NCBI GenBank assembly: GCA_021818445.1
Contig: JAKAEB010000041.1
Location: 1 to 33,766, forward strand
Reading direction: 5' to 3'
DNA length: 33,766 nucleotides
Source: Planctomycetota bacterium
Lineage (GTDB): Bacteria > Planctomycetota > Phycisphaerae > WQYP01
Shown: positions 8,058 through 16,643 of the stretch, in pieces
Layout: every line of letters begins with the position of its first letter
Position numbering within the stretch: position 1 is the stretch's first letter
Program-made: the position numbers and the translations under genes
The notes under the pieces: model-generated
The model's input: the letters and a program-made list of their open reading frames with translations, nothing else
Database searches by the model: none
What the model was told of the DNA's origin: nothing

Positions 8058-8065
8058 TAAACTAA
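8046..8065. promoter_or_regulatory. Perfect palindrome over the -10 box, candidate MarR operator
   Basis: TTAGTTTA, TGAT spacer, TAAACTAA: an 8+8 perfect inverted repeat covering the -10 box and the expected start site. Size, AT content and the TTAG...CTAA ends fit operators known for MarR/SlyA-type regulators. The adjacent marR gene is the obvious candidate binder. Binding is inferred, not shown. Confidence 0.6.
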
Positions 8066-8298
8066 TTGGTGCGGCTTATTGCCGTCGGCCAGGCGTCTGT
8101 CCGGGTAATAGCGGAGCTGCGATAAGCCGCAAATGGCTTCGCTTCGCCCGGCGCGTTATCCTGTTGGCAGGCCGATGGGTCAGCAGGTGCCGTTAGCGCT
8201 GCTGAAAATGATTTACCATCACCGCATCGACCGGGCGTTTTCACCGAGGCCCGGTCCTTGTCGAGGCCGATAGAACGGTTCTATCGGCCCTTTTTATT
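8063..8298 (+). ncRNA. Candidate structured small RNA, about 230 nt, unknown family
   Basis: This segment lies between a near-consensus promoter and a strong terminator and has no convincing coding sequence. It can form four good helices. Helix 1 is a long stem (8070-8082 with 8119-8131, 13 bp with one G-T pair). Helix 2 is TCAGCAG/CTGCTGA (8180-8186 with 8199-8205, 12-base loop). Helix 3 is GACCGGGC/GCCCGGTC (8229-8236 with 8249-8256, 12-base loop). The last is the terminator hairpin. It does not show motifs of RNase P RNA, tmRNA, SRP RNA or 6S RNA, nor a riboswitch I know. Alternatives are a long leader with attenuator for the gene at 8513, or a tiny peptide gene; a 46-codon frame from ATG 8053 lacks a ribosome binding site and starts upstream of the predicted transcript. 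Confidence 0.5.
8265..8298 (+). terminator. Strong Rho-independent terminator of the candidate small RNA
   Basis: GGCCGATAGAA (8265-8275), loop CGG, TTCTATCGGCC (8279-8289): a perfect 11-bp stem followed by C and a T5 tract (8291-8295). No protein gene ends immediately before it. Confidence 0.88.
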
Positions 8299-8440
8299 GG
8301 CATTCAATGGGGAAGATAATCCCCCTCGGCTTATCATCTTCGCCCAATTCGCCCTCGTCGCCGCTTCTTGATGCCCGCCAGAATCCATGTTGTCCCAGTG
8401 CCTGTTATTACTCGGACAGGCTCCTGAGTTCTCGGCTTTC

Positions 8441-8469
8441 TTGAAACCTTTCGACAAGCGTGGTACTGT
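8441..8469 (+). promoter_or_regulatory. Candidate promoter of the HEAT-like gene
   Basis: TTGAAA (8441-8446), 17 bp, TACTGT (8464-8469), 43 bases before the chosen start at 8513. The -35 is good and the -10 is moderate. Confidence 0.35.
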
Positions 8470-8512
8470 TTCCATGGTACGGTACAAAAGTTCCGATCGA
8501 GGAGTATCGCTG

Positions 8513-9559
8513 GTGCAAATGCTGAATCGACTTGTGAAATCATCCGCTATAGCGGTAATGGCGTTGACTTTGGCATCTTATGGCATGGCCATTGCATCGG
8601 CGCCCCCCATACCGGTCCCAACCGATTCATCCCTTACGCCCGCCCAGAAAGGGGAATTGAGGGCCTACGTCACTTATTGGTTCACCCATCTCAAGGCAAC
8701 TAAATCGCATTCGGAGATGGTGCACGCCGCAAACCGTTTACTCAAACCCCTTAAAACGCCCGGCCAACAGCCGTCGGCCGTTTTCAGTTACGACTACGGC
8801 AGCATTGTCAGCCGCGAATTGCGGCCTCTGCTAACCGATCCCCGCCGGAACCTGATCGTAGCGGTGGTTTTGGGCCGTGTTGGCGATTTAAGCGTCCAAG
8901 GCTCATTGGAGATGGCACTGCAAAGCAAAAATGCAGGGGTGCGCTACTGGGGGGCGGAAGGTCTAATTAGGATTCTGCCCCAGTTGCAGTCCATCCCGCC
9001 GGCCTATCAGGAGGCCCAAACCAAGTTGGTTGCCGCGCTTAAGGTTGAAAAATCTCTGCTCGTGGCGGCCAAACTAGCTGCGGCTCTGGCGCAGTTTTCG
9101 CCCCTTCCATCAGGCGTCTTTTCCTCGCTCAATGGCGTATTAGCCACGCAATCCAAGCTCTTTGCCATGCGTCCGCCTTCCACGGTGGCGCAGGCGGGGG
9201 AACTGGCCCGATCACTCGTAGCCGTCATCAATGCCCATGCCCAGCCGACACTTGCAGAAAAGGCGGCAGCCGCCAAGTATCTCACCCAGCTTCTCAGCTA
9301 CACCTGTCAGTATTGGGCCCTGAAGCGGTTGGACCGAACTCAGCGACAATTGGCACCATCCGCCATGGTTGATTTTACCAACGCCCTCAACGCGCTCACG
9401 GGCACCACAGACTTTACCATCAGCGGGCTGTCATCTTCCAGCAATAAGGCGGCCACGTTGCTGGCTGTTAATGAATTAACCGGTTCGCAAGGTCAGGCCG
9501 GTGCCATCCAGAAGATATTCCCCAAGACACCTATCCCGCCCCGGATCGGCGGCAAATAA
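8513..9559 (+). CDS. Secreted HEAT-repeat-like protein
   Basis: A 348-residue exported protein of unknown function. GTG 8513 is chosen: GAGGAG (8499-8504) lies 8 bases upstream and the product then begins with a signal peptide (charged start, hydrophobic core ending ASYGMAIASA, cleavage near residue 30). ATG 8519 is an alternative; the longer frame to 8387 would bury the signal. The mature part is helical with Leu/Ala-rich repeats, for example NLIVAVVLGRVGDLSVQGSL and VRYWGAEGLIRILPQLQ, resembling HEAT/armadillo units used for protein binding. It is followed after about 30 bases by aroA on the same strand, so it may be cotranscribed. No enzymatic motif is visible. Confidence 0.75.
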   Translation: MQMLNRLVKSSAIAVMALTLASYGMAIASAPPIPVPTDSSLTPAQKGELRAYVTYWFTHLKATKSHSEMVHAANRLLKPLKTPGQQPSAVFSYDYGSIVSRELRPLLTDPRRNLIVAVVLGRVGDLSVQGSLEMALQSKNAGVRYWGAEGLIRILPQLQSIPPAYQEAQTKLVAALKVEKSLLVAAKLAAALAQFSPLPSGVFSSLNGVLATQSKLFAMRPPSTVAQAGELARSLVAVINAHAQPTLAEKAAAAKYLTQLLSYTCQYWALKRLDRTQRQLAPSAMVDFTNALNALTGTTDFTISGLSSSSNKAATLLAVNELTGSQGQAGAIQKIFPKTPIPPRIGGK

Positions 9560-9591
9560 AGCGTGTATTGCACCAATGGGGCGCGCTGAGC

Positions 9592-10911
9592 ATGTTAGAA
9601 AATCCCGCCGATTGCATTGACATTCCGACGGCCGATGCACCCTTTGATGCCCGCGCCCAACCGCCCGGCAGCAAAAGCATCACCAATCGGGCGCTGGCGC
9701 TTGCGGCCGTCGCCCGGGGAGATTCCGTCCTTACCGGCGTTTTGTTTGCAGATGACACCCTGCGCATGATTGCGGCCCTGCGCACGCTTGATATCGCCAT
9801 GACGGTCGACCGGGCCAATCACCGCATTACCATGACCGGCTGTGGCGGCGCATTTCCGAATGGCAAAGTTGATATTTTTTGCCAAAATGCCGGCACCGCC
9901 ATCCGCTTTCTGACAGCCCTGTGTGCAGCATCCCCCGGCCGCTACCGCCTGGACGGGAATGCCCGCATGCGAGAGCGACCGATCGGGGAGTTGGCACAGG
10001 CGCTTGCCACGCTTGGCGGCAGAATTGAATTTGAATCCGCCTCGGGTTATCCACCGTTGCTGACCGGTGGTGGGTTAAGGGGCGGGGGCTGCCAATTCGC
10101 GCAGGTTAAAAGCAGTCAGTACATATCCGCCATTCTCATCGCTGCACCGCTGGCCCAGGCGGATATCGAGGTGCAGCTTCGCGGCCCCGTGACCAGTGAA
10201 CCCTACGTGCGCATGACACTCGAAATGATGCGCCATTTTGGCGTCCACCCCGATATGCCACCAAGCGGAGATGACGAACTTAAACTGATTCGTGTATCGG
10301 CCCCGGCAACGTACAACGGCACCGAATTTGCCATCGAGCCAGACGCCAGCAATGCCAGCTACTTTCTCGCCGCCGCCGCCGTGACGCCGGGCAGCCGAGT
10401 GACAATACCCGGATTGGGGCGGCAATCACTTCAGGGCGATGTGCTGTTCGCCGATGTGCTGCGGCAGATGGGAGCCGAGGTATTTATGGATCGCACGCTC
10501 ATCGAGATCACCGGTCCAAAACATCTCAATGGCCTGACGATTGATATGAACAGCATCCCCGATATGGTGCAGACACTTGCGATTGTTGCCCTGTTCGCCG
10601 ATTCGCCCACCCGCATTGTTAATGTGCCAAATCTGCGGCTTAAAGAAACCGATCGACTTGCCGCGCTCGACAACGAACTTCGCAAACTCGGTGCCCGGGT
10701 GCACACCACCGCCGATTCGATCGAAATATTTCCGGCTGAAACCTACCAGCCCGCCTCCATCGATACCTATGACGATCATCGCATGGCGATGGCTTTTGCA
10801 GTGGCGGGCCTGCGTATTAAAGGTGTCCGCATTAACGACCCAAAGTGCACGGCGAAGACTTATCCTGATTTTTTCGCCGATTTTATGGCCACTGTTGCCG
10901 GTCGCAGTTGA
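9592..10911 (+). CDS. aroA: 3-phosphoshikimate 1-carboxyvinyltransferase (EPSP synthase)
   Basis: Cytoplasmic enzyme that joins phosphoenolpyruvate to shikimate-3-phosphate, the sixth step of the shikimate pathway to aromatic amino acids. The 439-residue product has the expected two-domain length. Visible motifs are GSKSITNRALALAA near the N-terminus, the PEP-binding QNAGTAIRFLTAL, the SSQYISAILIAAPLA strand-helix unit, LKETDRLAAL and YDDHRMAMAFAVAGL, containing the usual catalytic Asp/Glu/Lys/Arg positions. ATG 9592 is preferred; TTG 9568 would add eight residues. Neither has a strong ribosome binding site. It lies between unrelated HEAT and murI genes, so no aro operon is present. Confidence 0.94.
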   Translation: MLENPADCIDIPTADAPFDARAQPPGSKSITNRALALAAVARGDSVLTGVLFADDTLRMIAALRTLDIAMTVDRANHRITMTGCGGAFPNGKVDIFCQNAGTAIRFLTALCAASPGRYRLDGNARMRERPIGELAQALATLGGRIEFESASGYPPLLTGGGLRGGGCQFAQVKSSQYISAILIAAPLAQADIEVQLRGPVTSEPYVRMTLEMMRHFGVHPDMPPSGDDELKLIRVSAPATYNGTEFAIEPDASNASYFLAAAAVTPGSRVTIPGLGRQSLQGDVLFADVLRQMGAEVFMDRTLIEITGPKHLNGLTIDMNSIPDMVQTLAIVALFADSPTRIVNVPNLRLKETDRLAALDNELRKLGARVHTTADSIEIFPAETYQPASIDTYDDHRMAMAFAVAGLRIKGVRINDPKCTAKTYPDFFADFMATVAGRS

Positions 10912-11063
10912 TACATGCCGCGGTTCTGCATGCCATCATCTAAAACCGTAGACGTTGACCTATGCCACGGGCCAGTACCCAGGCAGCGCGGTCGAACCGC
11001 GACCGAACCACGCATGCCGCGGCAGGCTCCCATTTTGGCGCTGAAGTGCTAAGATGCAAATAG

Positions 11064-11075
11064 CTGCCATGGCAG
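11064..11075. repeat. 12-bp perfect palindrome upstream of murI
   Basis: CTGCCATGGCAG reads the same on both strands and lies 18 bases before the murI start. It could be an operator or chance; no matching copy was seen elsewhere in the window. Confidence 0.3.
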
Positions 11076-11093
11076 ATCATGAAAGGGTAATAT

Positions 11094-11969
11094 TTGCCGG
11101 ACGTAACCATACTGAACTCCCATGCGGATGCACCGATCGCCGTTTATGATTCCGGCCTCGGTGGTCTGACGGTTGCGCAGGCCATCACGCGGTTGATGCC
11201 CGAGGAATCGATCGTCTATTTTGGCGACACGGCGCGCGTACCATATGGCAACAAGTCTGCCCGAACGGTGGGGCTTTTTGCATCGCAGTGCCTGCGCTTT
11301 CTCACCCGGCTTAAACCCAAAATAATAGTGGTTGCCTGTAACACCGTCAGCGCCACGGCTATGCCATCGCTGCTGCAGGAATTCAGCATTCCCATTGTCG
11401 GCGTGCTGGAGCCTGGTGCCGCTGCCGCCGTTCGCACGGCCCGGAGCCGCTTCCCCGTTGGTGACTGTGCCGTGGGATTGATTGCCACCGAGGCAACCGT
11501 GGCCAGTCGAGCTTATCAGATGGCCATCAGCCAGATTGACAAACAGGTGCATGTGGCCGCCCGTGCCTGTCCGCTTTTAGTGCCCCTGATTGAAGAGGGG
11601 CGGGGCGGGGATTCACCCCTGGTAAAAATGGTGCTGGATGAATATATCGATCCGCTGCGGCAAATTGCGCCGGCGGCCTTGATACTGGGCTGCACGCACT
11701 ACCCGATTCTCTCCGGTGCTATTGCGGCCTCGGCGAGCCGCGATACCATTCTGATTGATTCTGCGGCTGAAACCGCGGAGGTGGTGCGCACCCGATTGAA
11801 GTCGCTCCAATTACTGCGGTCCGGATCGCCGGGCAAATTGTCCTGTTATGTAACCGATCAAGGACAGCGGTTTGAGACGATTGCCTCACGATTTTTGGGT
11901 AAGCCTGTTGGACAGCCGGTGTGGGTTGATCCGGAAACGCTTGAAACATCAACTGTGGAAACTGCATGA
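11094..11969 (+). CDS. murI: Glutamate racemase
   Basis: Cytoplasmic, cofactor-independent enzyme converting L-glutamate to D-glutamate for peptidoglycan. The 291-residue product has YDSGLGGLTV (residues 18-27), YFGDTARVPYG, and both catalytic cysteines: Cys82 in ACNTVSA and Cys200 in GCTHYP. The TTG start at 11094 has GAAAGGGT just upstream. Its presence implies a peptidoglycan wall, consistent with current knowledge of planctomycetes. The final codons overlap the next gene as ATGA (11966-11969). Confidence 0.94.
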   Translation: MPDVTILNSHADAPIAVYDSGLGGLTVAQAITRLMPEESIVYFGDTARVPYGNKSARTVGLFASQCLRFLTRLKPKIIVVACNTVSATAMPSLLQEFSIPIVGVLEPGAAAAVRTARSRFPVGDCAVGLIATEATVASRAYQMAISQIDKQVHVAARACPLLVPLIEEGRGGDSPLVKMVLDEYIDPLRQIAPAALILGCTHYPILSGAIAASASRDTILIDSAAETAEVVRTRLKSLQLLRSGSPGKLSCYVTDQGQRFETIASRFLGKPVGQPVWVDPETLETSTVETA

Positions 11970-12679
11970 TTCAACTTCGTCTGCAAGCTAAAATAACGGT
12001 ACGCTTGTTCTTCTGCATTGCGGCAATGGCGGTGTGGTGCGGCGTGATGGCCGGTTGCTCGTCAGGGCCCAGCACTCCGCAAGATTTCAATGCCTTTATG
12101 AATGGCATACTCAACCGGCTGTCTGGAGGTAGTGGTGGCAGCCAAAAAACACCCATTAAAGAGGCCGCCCGAATGTTTGATAACGCCTCGCCCGACCAGC
12201 AGCGTGAAGCGATTGCGTGGTTGGCCAAACAACCTTATGGGCATAACCGCGCCTATCTTGAGGCGTATCAGATTGCGGCCCAGGCACCATCACCTCTGGT
12301 ACGCGGCCAGGCCATGATGGCCATCGGAACATCGCATGACCCGCAATTGGCATCCACTCTTGCCAAAGGGCTTGCCGACAGGTCGTCATTTGTGCGGATG
12401 AGCGCCGCCATCGCCGCCGCCGAAATTATTAATCCCGTCCTCATTGGGCCGCTGATTAAAGATTTGAGTTCCGACCCGGATAATCAGGTTCGCATAGACG
12501 CCGCCCGGGCGCTTGAGCATTACAACTCGCGCCGCGTGCACCGGGCTTTGATCTATGTGTTGGATGATCCCAACGTTGCCATTGCAACGGCGTCGTGGAA
12601 TGTGCTCCATAAGCAGACGGGGCAAAATCTGCCGATGCGATCCGGCCCATGGATCAAATGGCTTCATCAATCGCATTGA
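11966..12679 (+). CDS. HEAT-repeat lipoprotein
   Basis: A 237-residue predicted lipoprotein: signal peptide residues 1-30, lipobox VMAGC with lipidated Cys31, then a Ser/Gly-rich linker. From about residue 70 come HEAT-like helical repeats (ASPLVRGQAMMAIGTSHDPQ, then SSFVRMSAAIAAAEI and NQVRIDAARALEHY), a scaffold type that binds other proteins. It is translationally coupled to murI by the ATGA overlap, suggesting an envelope-related role. The exact function is unknown. Confidence 0.8.
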   Translation: MIQLRLQAKITVRLFFCIAAMAVWCGVMAGCSSGPSTPQDFNAFMNGILNRLSGGSGGSQKTPIKEAARMFDNASPDQQREAIAWLAKQPYGHNRAYLEAYQIAAQAPSPLVRGQAMMAIGTSHDPQLASTLAKGLADRSSFVRMSAAIAAAEIINPVLIGPLIKDLSSDPDNQVRIDAARALEHYNSRRVHRALIYVLDDPNVAIATASWNVLHKQTGQNLPMRSGPWIKWLHQSH

Positions 12680-12733
12680 AAACCGCAACGTTTAATGAAA
12701 AATTATCCTCAACTGGAACGCGTGGGTTTGCCG

Positions 12734-14086
12734 TCAGCGCCCTAGTTTTCGCTGAAACCAGCGCGATAGATTCGTCGGCAGACACCGGAATTGATGCAGC
12801 AGAGATTCATACCGCACACGGTTGGCAATTTGCCTCAAGTGATGATCTTCCGGCGCAATATCCAACGCCTCATCAAGCCAGTATCGGGCGCGGGCATAAT
12901 CTTTACGGTTGAGGTACGCCATCGCCAGGTTCGACATCGCAAGGGCATGCTTGGGCTGCAACTTCAACGTTTGTCTGCACTCTTCAATACCCATCTCCAA
13001 ATCGCCGCTGATGAGGCATGCGACCGCCAGACCATGATGAGCGTCGGCATTGGAATCAGAATTTTTCAGAACGCGGCGCATCGCCAGCTTGGCCGCCTCC
13101 AACTGGCCCATGTCAATGAGCAGGCTGCCAAGTTCCAGCAGAGTTTGGTCGTCAATCTCGGGCTGCGCTAATTCACAATTGGCGTGGTAAAGCGCCTCGG
13201 CCCGGTTTTTTGCCCGGTGATAAATCTGGGCCATCCGCAGATGGGCTCCCACAAATTCCCGGTCATGGCGCAGCACAAATTTGAAGCGGTCCATCGCCAG
13301 CCGGGCGTCACCCTCCAATTGTGCCAGTACGCCGAGTTGAAAATGCGCCGTCGAATCTTCCGGATCTAAATCAAGCACCTGACGGAATTTTTCAGCCGCC
13401 AGCCCATGGTGCCCCATTTCCATCAGCAATTCACCGAGGTCCAGCAAAGTGTCGATGTTGCCGGGGTCCGACCGCAATTCTTCCATCAAATGGCGGCGGG
13501 CTTCGGCGTGCTGGCTTTTGGCCCAGTAAACGTCCGCGATGCGCGCATGCACCTGCGGGTAGTCGGCATCAATTTCCAGCACCTGCTGCCAGCACCAGAG
13601 GGCACGGTCATAACGGCCGCGTGCAAACAGCGACATGCCGATGTTGTACAAACAGACCGGGCATTTTTCCTTATACTGCCGCGCGATGTAGAACATTTCT
13701 TCAGCGCGGTCGTGCTCGCCAAGTTCGGTATATGCGACAATGCGATTGCAATAGCTGGATTCATAATTGGGGTCAATCGCTTCCACGCGTTCAAAATAGC
13801 GGATCGCCTCACGATACCGCTCCAATCGATTGCAGTTGGCTCCGGCCGCAGTAAGCGATTCAACATCCTGGGTGTCAATTTCCAAAGCGCGGCGATAAGC
13901 TTCCAGCGCCTCTTCGTGACGTTCCATCATGTCCAGTGTAAGGCCCAGATTAAAATACCAGGCACCCATGTGCGGATTGATTTCAATAGCGCGTTTAAGT
14001 TCAAAGAGCGCTTCCTCCCACTTACCCCGTTCATAAAGGTCGTGAGCACGCTCGATGCGCCGTTCTGCTTCCTGCCAGTCACTCAT
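12734..14086 (-). CDS. TPR-repeat protein
   Basis: A 450-residue, probably cytoplasmic protein (no signal peptide) made almost wholly of about ten to twelve tetratricopeptide repeats from residue 8 to about 425. Repeats with the classic pattern include GKWEEALFELKRAIEINPHM, HEEALEAYRRALEID, GRYDRALWCWQQVLEIDADY and FRQVLDLDPEDSTAHF. Such proteins act as assembly scaffolds; no enzymatic domain is attached. It lies 58 bases after the zinc-ribbon gene on the same strand and is convergent with the HEAT lipoprotein gene. The start is ATG 14086. The partner is unknown. Confidence 0.88.
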   Translation of the reverse strand: MSDWQEAERRIERAHDLYERGKWEEALFELKRAIEINPHMGAWYFNLGLTLDMMERHEEALEAYRRALEIDTQDVESLTAAGANCNRLERYREAIRYFERVEAIDPNYESSYCNRIVAYTELGEHDRAEEMFYIARQYKEKCPVCLYNIGMSLFARGRYDRALWCWQQVLEIDADYPQVHARIADVYWAKSQHAEARRHLMEELRSDPGNIDTLLDLGELLMEMGHHGLAAEKFRQVLDLDPEDSTAHFQLGVLAQLEGDARLAMDRFKFVLRHDREFVGAHLRMAQIYHRAKNRAEALYHANCELAQPEIDDQTLLELGSLLIDMGQLEAAKLAMRRVLKNSDSNADAHHGLAVACLISGDLEMGIEECRQTLKLQPKHALAMSNLAMAYLNRKDYARARYWLDEALDIAPEDHHLRQIANRVRYESLLHQFRCLPTNLSRWFQRKLGR

Positions 14087-14144
14087 TCAGGCCAGCTCCA
14101 AATCCACTACCATGCTAGCAGACCGGGCATCTCAATCCAAGTGG

Positions 14145-14708
14145 TCAATAGATGAGCATATCCAGCAATGCTCCCAGGGGTGATGTGCCGCTGTAACCGC
14201 CGCCGGATATCCAGTTATTCACAGGACTCATCAGGCCACCTTGTGGCGTAGGTGCCGAGGCCTTCGCGTCTATGACGGCGCTGGTGGCTTCCACCCGGGC
14301 ACACCGTTCCCTCAATGCGACAATACGCGGATCGGTGCTGGTCTTCATGGCGTGAAACAGCTTTTTGATCAACGCCTTTTTGCCGACATCCGTCCACACA
14401 TACGAACATTTGACACATTCCTGAACGTGTACAGGAATCATCAAATGCAGGCGGCTGATACGCATGGTCTGGTGGCATTCCGGGCAGGGAAACGGCCGCT
14501 TAACGTCCGACTCCGCCACCAGTTCTGCCAGTTCCTTCAGGTTCGGCTCATCGGGCGTTGCCTCGGTCGCTGGCGCATCGGCCATGACCCAGTGGAGCAG
14601 ATTGGGTTTTGGCGACCAGTTGCCAAAACAGTTGCTGCATGTGCAATAGTGAAACTGCGGTTCCTGCACACGAGACATCAAAGTAAAACACGAAGGGCAG
14701 CGTGGCAT
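14145..14708 (-). CDS. Double zinc-ribbon protein
   Basis: A 187-residue protein of unknown function. The ATG at 14708 is chosen because GAGGA (14716-14720) is well placed and the protein then begins MPRCPSC. The open frame to 14786 has no better start. Two metal-binding modules are visible: Cys4/Cys7 with Cys24/Cys27 (and an extra Cys22), and Cys75/Cys78 with Cys98/Cys101. The C-terminal part contains a charged helix (about residues 110-145) and a Gly/Ser-rich tail. It sits between the kinase-like gene upstream and the TPR gene downstream, all on the minus strand. Nucleic-acid or protein binding is possible. Confidence 0.72.
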   Translation of the reverse strand: MPRCPSCFTLMSRVQEPQFHYCTCSNCFGNWSPKPNLLHWVMADAPATEATPDEPNLKELAELVAESDVKRPFPCPECHQTMRISRLHLMIPVHVQECVKCSYVWTDVGKKALIKKLFHAMKTSTDPRIVALRERCARVEATSAVIDAKASAPTPQGGLMSPVNNWISGGGYSGTSPLGALLDMLIY

Positions 14709-14951
14709 ATGACTATCCTCGACAGACACCTTAACATGGCTGTCTTCTATGATAGTCGATGATGTCCGTCCGGCGAAATCAAGCACCGTTGCCGATGTTT
14801 GCTGCGTGTTTGGCCGGGAATCCCGCGTACTCGCTTAATCCCGCCAGATACGCAGGGTGTCTCCGCTATGGGTGACAACCTGTTACCCGACGCCAAACGG
14901 CTCGGCCGTCAGGGCTGGTGCCGATGTCATGAGCGGCTGCCAGCAATCTCG

Positions 14952-16382
14952 TCAGAAGTCTCCGTCTCTGGCTTTGCTGGCGGTTGCCATCTGCGGGCGC
15001 ATGGTCCCGGCCGATGCGCTTGCCGCACGGCGCGACTTGGCCGGTACCGGCTCGTGTGCCTCCGTGCCCGCCTCAATATCTTTCTTGACCTGCCCCAGAC
15101 CCCGCAGAATATCCGATGCCGTTTTGTATGGACTGTTGGCGCGGTCTTCGGGCCGCAGGATTTCGCTGGTCAGATACTTGATGTGTCGCGCTTCGGAACT
15201 GCGCGGGTCGTACTTCACCAGACCCACAAAATCGGGGTTCTGGTGCGGCGTATTCATCTGATACGCGAGATAGAAAAGGTCCACCGCCTTGTCCACCTTG
15301 TGCACACCCTGACATAAAACATCGGAAGTCACCAGACCTTTTTCGCTCATCGTATAGAGCATTCGCTGTATCTGGCTGGTACGCATCATCTCTTCAAAAA
15401 GTGTGGAAAGGAGGGTGTTGTCCCCAAATGATTCACCCACCCGCACAGCCGACCCGAAGTCGATAAAACCCACGCCTTCCGAGGTGATGACAAAATTATC
15501 CAGACGCAAATCCAGATGGATAACGCCGACCTTTTCATGCAGAACTTGCAGCAACTCGGTGGCCTGTGTGGCAAATTCCAACTGCGAAAGCATCCGCCCG
15601 CCATTCCGAAGCCAATTCATGTACAACGTGCGGACAAAACCCTTCGAATCGTGTTCTACACCAAGGCAGCGCGGCACGCGATCACAGTACGGCTTGGGCA
15701 GATCGCGCTGGAGTATCTTCAGCATCGCCGCCTCGCGACTCAAAAAGACGGGAAATATTTTTTCCGTAAATTTCATCGCCCGGCGTCGCAATTCGTCCAT
15801 CGGGGTATCCGGAAATTTCTGCCGCAGTCGCGATACCACCCGGTCAACCGTCGGTACCTGCTTCATGACGACATATTCCACCTCATTGCCGTTACGGCGG
15901 CTGGCGAGCTGTACGCTGTAGGTGAATCGGTCCGTGGATTCACCGGGTTTAAGCAGGTGGACGCGGCGTGCAATAAAATAATGATATTTCTTACCGAAGA
16001 TCGGCAGGCCCAAAAAGGCTTTTTTCATCTCCGCCGGCGGCGTATCAATGACAAATCCTTCATGCTTTACATAGCGGGCTGCCGATTCCCGCAGGTCAGC
16101 CATATTTTCAGACGCCACCACAACCCGTCCGCCCCAGCGGATCATTGAAAATGCCTCTTCCGGCCCGTAGCGTTTTTCAGCCGGTAAAAAGACGTGATAG
16201 GGGAGTCCCCGGTCTTCCACCTTCGTGGTCTCGTGCGTGACGCTGTCGGCTCGCAGATATTCGGCATCCTTGGCAAAGCGTTTCTCTTTGATGAACTGCG
16301 TCGCCTCCGTCAGCGGGACGCTCGCCGCGCTGATCGGCTTTTTGCGGGGGGCGGTTTTGGGTTGTTCGGTTTCTTCAGGCAT
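14952..16382 (-). CDS. Divergent protein kinase-like protein
   Basis: A 476-residue soluble protein with a protein-kinase fold. ATG 16382 is chosen: GAGGA precedes it by about 4 bases and the longer frame to 16508 adds only an unconvincing Arg-rich stretch. Visible motifs are a candidate ATP-binding Lys174 in VVMK, Glu217 in the following helix, catalytic loop HLDLRLDN (289-296, in place of HRDLKxxN) and IDFG with Asp308. The catalytic Asp291, Asn296 and DFG Asp308 are kept, so activity is plausible. A Gly-rich loop is not evident and the N-terminal 130 residues match nothing I know. No membrane segment is visible, unlike typical planctomycete receptor kinases. The basic C-terminal tail looks disordered. 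The substrate is unknown. Confidence 0.75.
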   Translation of the reverse strand: MPEETEQPKTAPRKKPISAASVPLTEATQFIKEKRFAKDAEYLRADSVTHETTKVEDRGLPYHVFLPAEKRYGPEEAFSMIRWGGRVVVASENMADLRESAARYVKHEGFVIDTPPAEMKKAFLGLPIFGKKYHYFIARRVHLLKPGESTDRFTYSVQLASRRNGNEVEYVVMKQVPTVDRVVSRLRQKFPDTPMDELRRRAMKFTEKIFPVFLSREAAMLKILQRDLPKPYCDRVPRCLGVEHDSKGFVRTLYMNWLRNGGRMLSQLEFATQATELLQVLHEKVGVIHLDLRLDNFVITSEGVGFIDFGSAVRVGESFGDNTLLSTLFEEMMRTSQIQRMLYTMSEKGLVTSDVLCQGVHKVDKAVDLFYLAYQMNTPHQNPDFVGLVKYDPRSSEARHIKYLTSEILRPEDRANSPYKTASDILRGLGQVKKDIEAGTEAHEPVPAKSRRAASASAGTMRPQMATASKARDGDF

Positions 16383-16643
16383 GGGTTCCTCACAGGTTCT
16401 CGCCGGCATCTTCGACGGCGTATCGCGCCGATGGCGTGCCGCCGCTGTCATCGGATACAGCACCGCGTCACTTCGACACACCAGCCTGATTGTCATCGGG
16501 AGATTCAATGGTCTCGCATGAGATTTTCGCGCTTCGTTCAGACTTTGCCCGCAGGCCTGATTTTCCCCGTCAGTTTTCCCGTGTTTATCGGAACGCTGGC
16601 TGGTGAAAAATGCCCCGATGGCCGCGCGATCATCAAATAAATA

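Noticed and set aside
8053-8193. 46-codon frame starting ATG 8053 in the small-RNA region
   Set aside because: Its ATG lies inside the -10 box, upstream of the predicted transcript start, and no ribosome binding site precedes it.
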